A stretch of DNA of 64,000 nucleotides from positions 19,748,975 to 19,812,974 of the forward strand of contig OZ018409.1 in assembly GCA_963969595.1 (NCBI GenBank), in the 5' to 3' direction. The position numbers and the translations under genes were made by a program. The stretch comes from Neckera pumila (lineage: Eukaryota > Streptophyta > Bryopsida > Hypnales > Neckeraceae). The notes below the pieces were generated by a model that saw nothing but the letters and a program-made list of their open reading frames with translations, was not told where the DNA came from and did not search any database. Positions 59,361 to 64,000 of the stretch are shown here, one piece after another; positions within the stretch are counted from its first letter, which is position 1, and each line of letters opens with the position of its first letter.

Positions 59361-60485
59361 AAAGTTACTAATACATGTTCCAAGATGAAGGGACCCAAGA
59401 TGAAAAGACTATCAATTTACACCAACATAATGAAATTGGATTGGATTGAAATTTCTGCCCCTACCTCTCTAAAGAATACAAATGTAAAATTGTAATTTAT
59501 TGCAATTTTATTGTTGCAAATAAACTGAATACGTCAATGAATATTGTGAGTTTTCTAGTAATTAGAAGAGGAACGTGTTAAATTGAAAGGTGAATACAAC
59601 CAAATAATTGAGAGGTATTCATTTACTATATGATGTTCATCTCAATACATGACCAATAATTGGCAATAGGATTGCAAGTAAATTAAGCATTCACAAATGC
59701 TAAAACAAATACAACAATCACCCAAACGGAAAATTCACATGATGACACTTGATCAATGACTTCCTTTTGCCCTCATTTATACAATCTTTTAGGTGTTGAT
59801 ATTTTGGTAGAGTTGACAAGAGATGCTCATGCCATACATTTAATCTTTTTTTACAAGTTGATCCTTGAAAGTCAAAATATATTTTGAATTTTGAATATTT
59901 TGCAAACACCTTTGTTAAAATAACATATTTTTTTCCTTAGTTTATCAAATTGGATATAAAAAAGGTTATCCCTTTAAGGAAACAAATATCATTTGGGATG
60001 AATGAGAAGTTATTGGATGAACATGAAGAACTCACTATTCAAAATCTAAATACGTTGGACCTCAGGATAGAGTAAAGTAACTTTAATGGTTTCTAACCCC
60101 AATTTTGTCCAACAAAAACCTGGATTATATCTAAGGTGACTCTTTAGGGCTATTATCTAAATGGATTGACCAATCAAATTATTGTTTTGGGATTGTATCT
60201 AAGCATTCTACAAGTCAGCTTAAAAGGTGATATCTAGGCCCTATGAAGTTTATTATTTGTATGTTCAAAAACAATAATAAATAATTGTGATAGTCAATCA
60301 TTCTTGTCGTTTTACATTGCCTAAGCTAGTCACCATGATGTAGTCATGAAGAACACATCTCTATCACAGCTTGGGTCCCTTGTACATCAAATTGGATCTA
60401 ATAACAATATCTACTATTGCATACACTCTAGGCATGGAATTTTGGGGTCATCTTATGCATTTTTTATTTTTTTATTTTTATGAAG
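59361..60485. other. AT-rich intergenic DNA
   Basis: No feature recognised. Confidence 0.4.
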
Positions 60486-60780
60486 CATTAGATGATATTT
60501 GGGGGTCTTGGAGGGCCGTTTTAGGCCCGTTCCCTGATCTGCCCAGATTCAGTGAATGCCAGTACGGGTGTGTCAGAAAAAAAAAATTTCAAAAAAAAAA
60601 AAAAATTTTTTTACCAAAATATCATTTTAAGCAAAAAAAAAAAAATAATAAATAAAAAATTTTCAAAAAATGACATGGTAGTTGTTGTACCACGTCAGCT
60701 GTTGCGTTCCCGCAGTCTAGGAACGTAGCAGACAGCAGGGGAACTTGGAGCCCTCCAAGACCCCCAAATCTCATCTAATG
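60486..60780. mobile_element. 295-bp terminal-inverted-repeat element (CATTAGATGA ends)
   Basis: CATTAGATGATATTTGGGGG (continuing TCTTGGAGGGC) is mirrored by GCCCTCCAAGACCCCCAAAT (continuing CTCATCTAATG), a 31-bp inverted repeat with one or two mismatches. The centre is poly(A)-rich. No target duplication is evident. Confidence 0.75.
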
Positions 60781-63700
60781 TGCCAAAGTAGCAATATTGA
60801 ATGTTATAGAGGTGCTCCAAATTTCAACATTCATCCACATATTGGATAGAAAAAACAAAACATTAGCATATATCACATATCCAAAATTCAATTTCATCCA
60901 CAATTTGGCAATTTCATCTAAGAATTTTTTTTTGAAGGTTTCTGGCAACTTTCCACCTTTTTTGTACTATTTTGTTCTATAGGCTTGGTGCAGGTCCCAT
61001 TATTTTGGTGTTAATTGACAACAAATTGCCAAAAAAAAACACTACTCGTATAGAATTGTCAACATCAAATAGTATTTTATATTTGTTGTTTGATAGATAT
61101 AAGGATGCAGAAAATATGTTCATTTCATCTCCACCAAAGAGTGCATTAAAGGCGGGGTAAACAAATAGATTAGTTCTTACAGTGTAAGAGTCAAGGCATC
61201 AATCACCCTTACTTTATAAGACCATGAAAGATATTCTTTGATCAAAGAGATGGTTGCTTGTTAAGTATTATACAATCTCTATCCTTTTGAACCTTTACAT
61301 TATAGCATAAAGATATGAGAATATCTATCTTGTCCATTCTTGTGTTGGGAATCAAATTTTATGATAATTCTTGCACAATGCGTGTTTCCTTTATCAAGAA
61401 AATACTTTCTACATGTACCATCTCTCTTTGATATCCTCCTAATTTCAAGTTTATCATGTTAGTTTAAATGCCAAGTTTTTGTAAAGGGCTGGAATGAAGT
61501 CCCTCTATCTTGCAAGTGATTTATATAAGTGTTTGGCCTATTTTCAAATCAATTATTAAAAAATAAAGAAAATTTAAGAAAATATAATTTTGTAAAGGAC
61601 AATTTCAATCAAGAAGAGCAATGAATATATTAAACTAAGGAATGAATATTAAAGTAGTATTGTTAGTATAAATATTCATAATTAAAGCATTCCCTTATTA
61701 ATAGAGTAGACAAATTTCATGTTTGTATTTAACTTTTTTCTTGTGTCTTCCAGGGATTTCTTCAATTATTAGCTTTTCATCTACCATTATGAAAAATAAC
61801 TAAAAGGTAATTGCAAAAAATTTAAATCACAATGTAAAGCATGTAGTTTCAAATAGAAAAGAAAAATAAAACGAAAGACGTTTGCAAGAAACACTAATAC
61901 TTAATTAATATGTCATGTGTAGCATGACAAACTTGTAATCTGTTGCCTATAACTTTTGAAGCATGGACCTATTGAACTTGTGTTTTAAATTGGAGATGGA
62001 TGTTTTTATTGAAGCATATCCCATATTTTTTTCAAAAAATTTAGAAAACCATTTCATATTTAGATTTCTATTTTGCTAACTTGTTGCACTTCAAGTTCAG
62101 TGGTTTAGGGAATTCAAGTATCCAAAATTAACGATCTATTGGTGAATTTATGTGGTCTATTCCTATAACAGTTGAGCATGTTTTGTATTAGGGTCATCTA
62201 AAAACACGGATTATTTTATGTCCTTCACATTATTTTGTGCAAATAGGGCTCCTTTGCGTGCAAAATTTTTAGACACTTGAAAACAATTATTCCTTTATAT
62301 TTTCTAGGAGAACTTTATCCTTCTAAAATTTAAAGAATGGATAGTTTTTATTATAATATTTCTAGTATTTCTAATCATTTCAGCGTCAAAGTGTCTATTT
62401 CCTTAAAATAATTCAACAATTTATTTTGTGAATAACTTTTTATCTACATTTTAATTAGGTCTCAAATTTTGATGATATATTATTCTTAGTATTATACTAA
62501 TTATCCACATTTGTTTTATTTTTAAACATCTTTTTCCAAAAGCTTGTAGTATTGTAAGTACTATCTCAAATGCTACAAAATCAACCAATCTTTCTTGCAA
62601 TCACCTTAAATATAGTTTCTTTGAACCACGTAAAATATGAAAATATAACAGAATATAAAAATATGATTAGGTTTACAATTGGATCTAAAACTTTTGTGGG
62701 TCATTATATACAAGTTGCTAAGAATTTGTAGTGAATCAAGGGCTTGTCAAAAAGAAGACAATGATCTTTTTCAGATGACCTGTTCACCTATTTAATGTAT
62801 GCAAGAATTGAGTGTGAAATGATCATTCGATAATCAAAAATCTTTTTAAAGAGATGATTTTGGATAATGTTTCTAATTTCTTCATGAAAAGTATGCCAAT
62901 TCCTTTATTTACTTTGTTTAATAATTTAAAAATATGTTCAAAATAATTTAAACTAATTCCAAAATAATTTTTAATAATTCCAAAATAATTTTAAAATAAT
63001 TCCAAAACAATTTTCAAATAATTCAAGCCAAGCAAAGTATTATCCCTATTGAATTCAGCAACCATTTTTGTAGTACGCCTTGGCTTTGGGTAGTACATTT
63101 AAGTGGCAAAAAGTTTTGTTTTCAGATTTCTATATTATTTATTAATGTTTTGATAAAGATTATCTTTTCTGAAAAGAATCACGCATACATTTGTCTGAAA
63201 CCAGTTAGTTCAGACTTAAACATATTGCTCAACTCATTCCAAATTCAAAAACTAAAAAAAAAATGGTTGTAAATGGAATTATTATATCTTAATTTTTAAG
63301 AAATATATTATATACATTTTTCCAAATTCATACTTTTTGATAAATTTTTTAACGTTAACTTTACACCCTTAGTTCCATATCTATTAAAATGAGAAATCAA
63401 TTGACTTCTTTTCAAGGTTTTAATCCCTAAATCCCTAAGGCCTTATTTGAGCTTATTAGAATTTTTTTTTAAGAAAAACAATAAGTAAAAAATTTAAAAA
63501 GTCTTATCTATTATATATAATTTGTCTATGTACGAATTCAAAGTAGTTAGGTTATGAATCATATAGAAAAAATACCTCTAACAATATTACATATAGATTG
63601 AAAGTTTATAGTTTTCTTATCAAGGAGGGATTACAATTCTAAAAGTGATTAGAAGACATTTAACCCTCTTTTTAAATGTCAAATTTAAAACTATAGTCAT

Positions 63701-64000
63701 GAAAAAAATACAAAGTTAAAGGACAAAAACATACAAAACCATATTCATTTTACAACATCTCAAAATCTAATGTATGATTTTTTTAATGAATTTATAATGC
63801 GATATATTCTCTAAGTTTGAGTGTAATAGAAGCTTATCTTTAAGAACTCTCAATACAAAAAAATTAGATTTTGCAGTGGACACTACTGCACAAAATTTAA
63901 AATAGAAACATCATAAACATTTTAATTTAAGCTTTTCTTTTTATGCTAATAGGGCAAAGAAGATAGATGGATTGTAGGCATTAGATGAGATTGAAGGGGA
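60781..64000. other. AT-rich intergenic DNA to the window end
   Basis: No gene recognised. TTAATCCCTAAATCCCTAAG near 63420 may be a decayed TTAA-element end. GGCATTAGATGAGATT at 63978 resembles one end of the 60486 element and would need the next window to confirm. Confidence 0.4.

Noticed and set aside
1..64000. CRISPR array, rRNA genes or bacterial-type operons
   Set aside because: No regularly spaced direct repeats with unique spacers and no rRNA segments. Spliceosomal introns and a plant peptide hormone gene indicate a plant nuclear locus.

Overview
This window looks like nuclear DNA of a non-seed land plant, most likely a bryophyte (moss-like). Three things suggest this: a CLE signalling-peptide gene whose terminal dodecapeptide is of the R-type with a PTGPNPLHN core, an 11-exon gene with spliceosomal GT-AG introns encoding a probable plastid protein, and very AT-rich intergenic DNA packed with small inverted-repeat transposons. 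The species cannot be fixed from sequence alone.

Layout. 1-23.3 kb is AT-rich and transposon-dominated, with one possible orphan gene at 5.76-6.30 kb. 23.4-32.9 kb is a GC-richer gene island. It holds a CLE precursor gene on the + strand (coding 24050-24421) and a convergent gene on the - strand (32371 to 28634) whose exons join in frame into a 337- or 340-residue protein. 33-38.5 kb is lower in recognisable repeats, with one exon-like reading frame and a C-rich minisatellite. 38.5-64 kb is again dense in transposon remnants.

The dominant signal is a family of about 20 elements, full length about 0.8-0.97 kb, that have no coding capacity. They begin TTAACCCCTAAAGG and end CCTTTAGGGGTTAA, so each is bounded by TTAA and a CCCC-starting inverted repeat, the signature of piggyBac-type transposition. 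At least four subfamilies are visible (called A, B, C and D here). Two loci are stacks of elements inserted into each other at TTAA sites: 1440-5076 (four elements) and 43139-45669 (one host element with three insertions). No transposase gene is present, so these are non-autonomous.

Other mobile DNA includes a 1.37 kb near-perfect palindrome (about 9256-10628) with an older relative at 46.4-47.2 kb. There are three short CACTA-ended foldback elements and several further inverted-repeat elements. A tRNA-derived SINE, a 73-bp poly(A)-tailed retroposed fragment with 14-bp target duplications, and three copies of a GTTT-array element with a GC-rich core are also present. The two well-supported genes have no evident functional link beyond being convergent neighbours.
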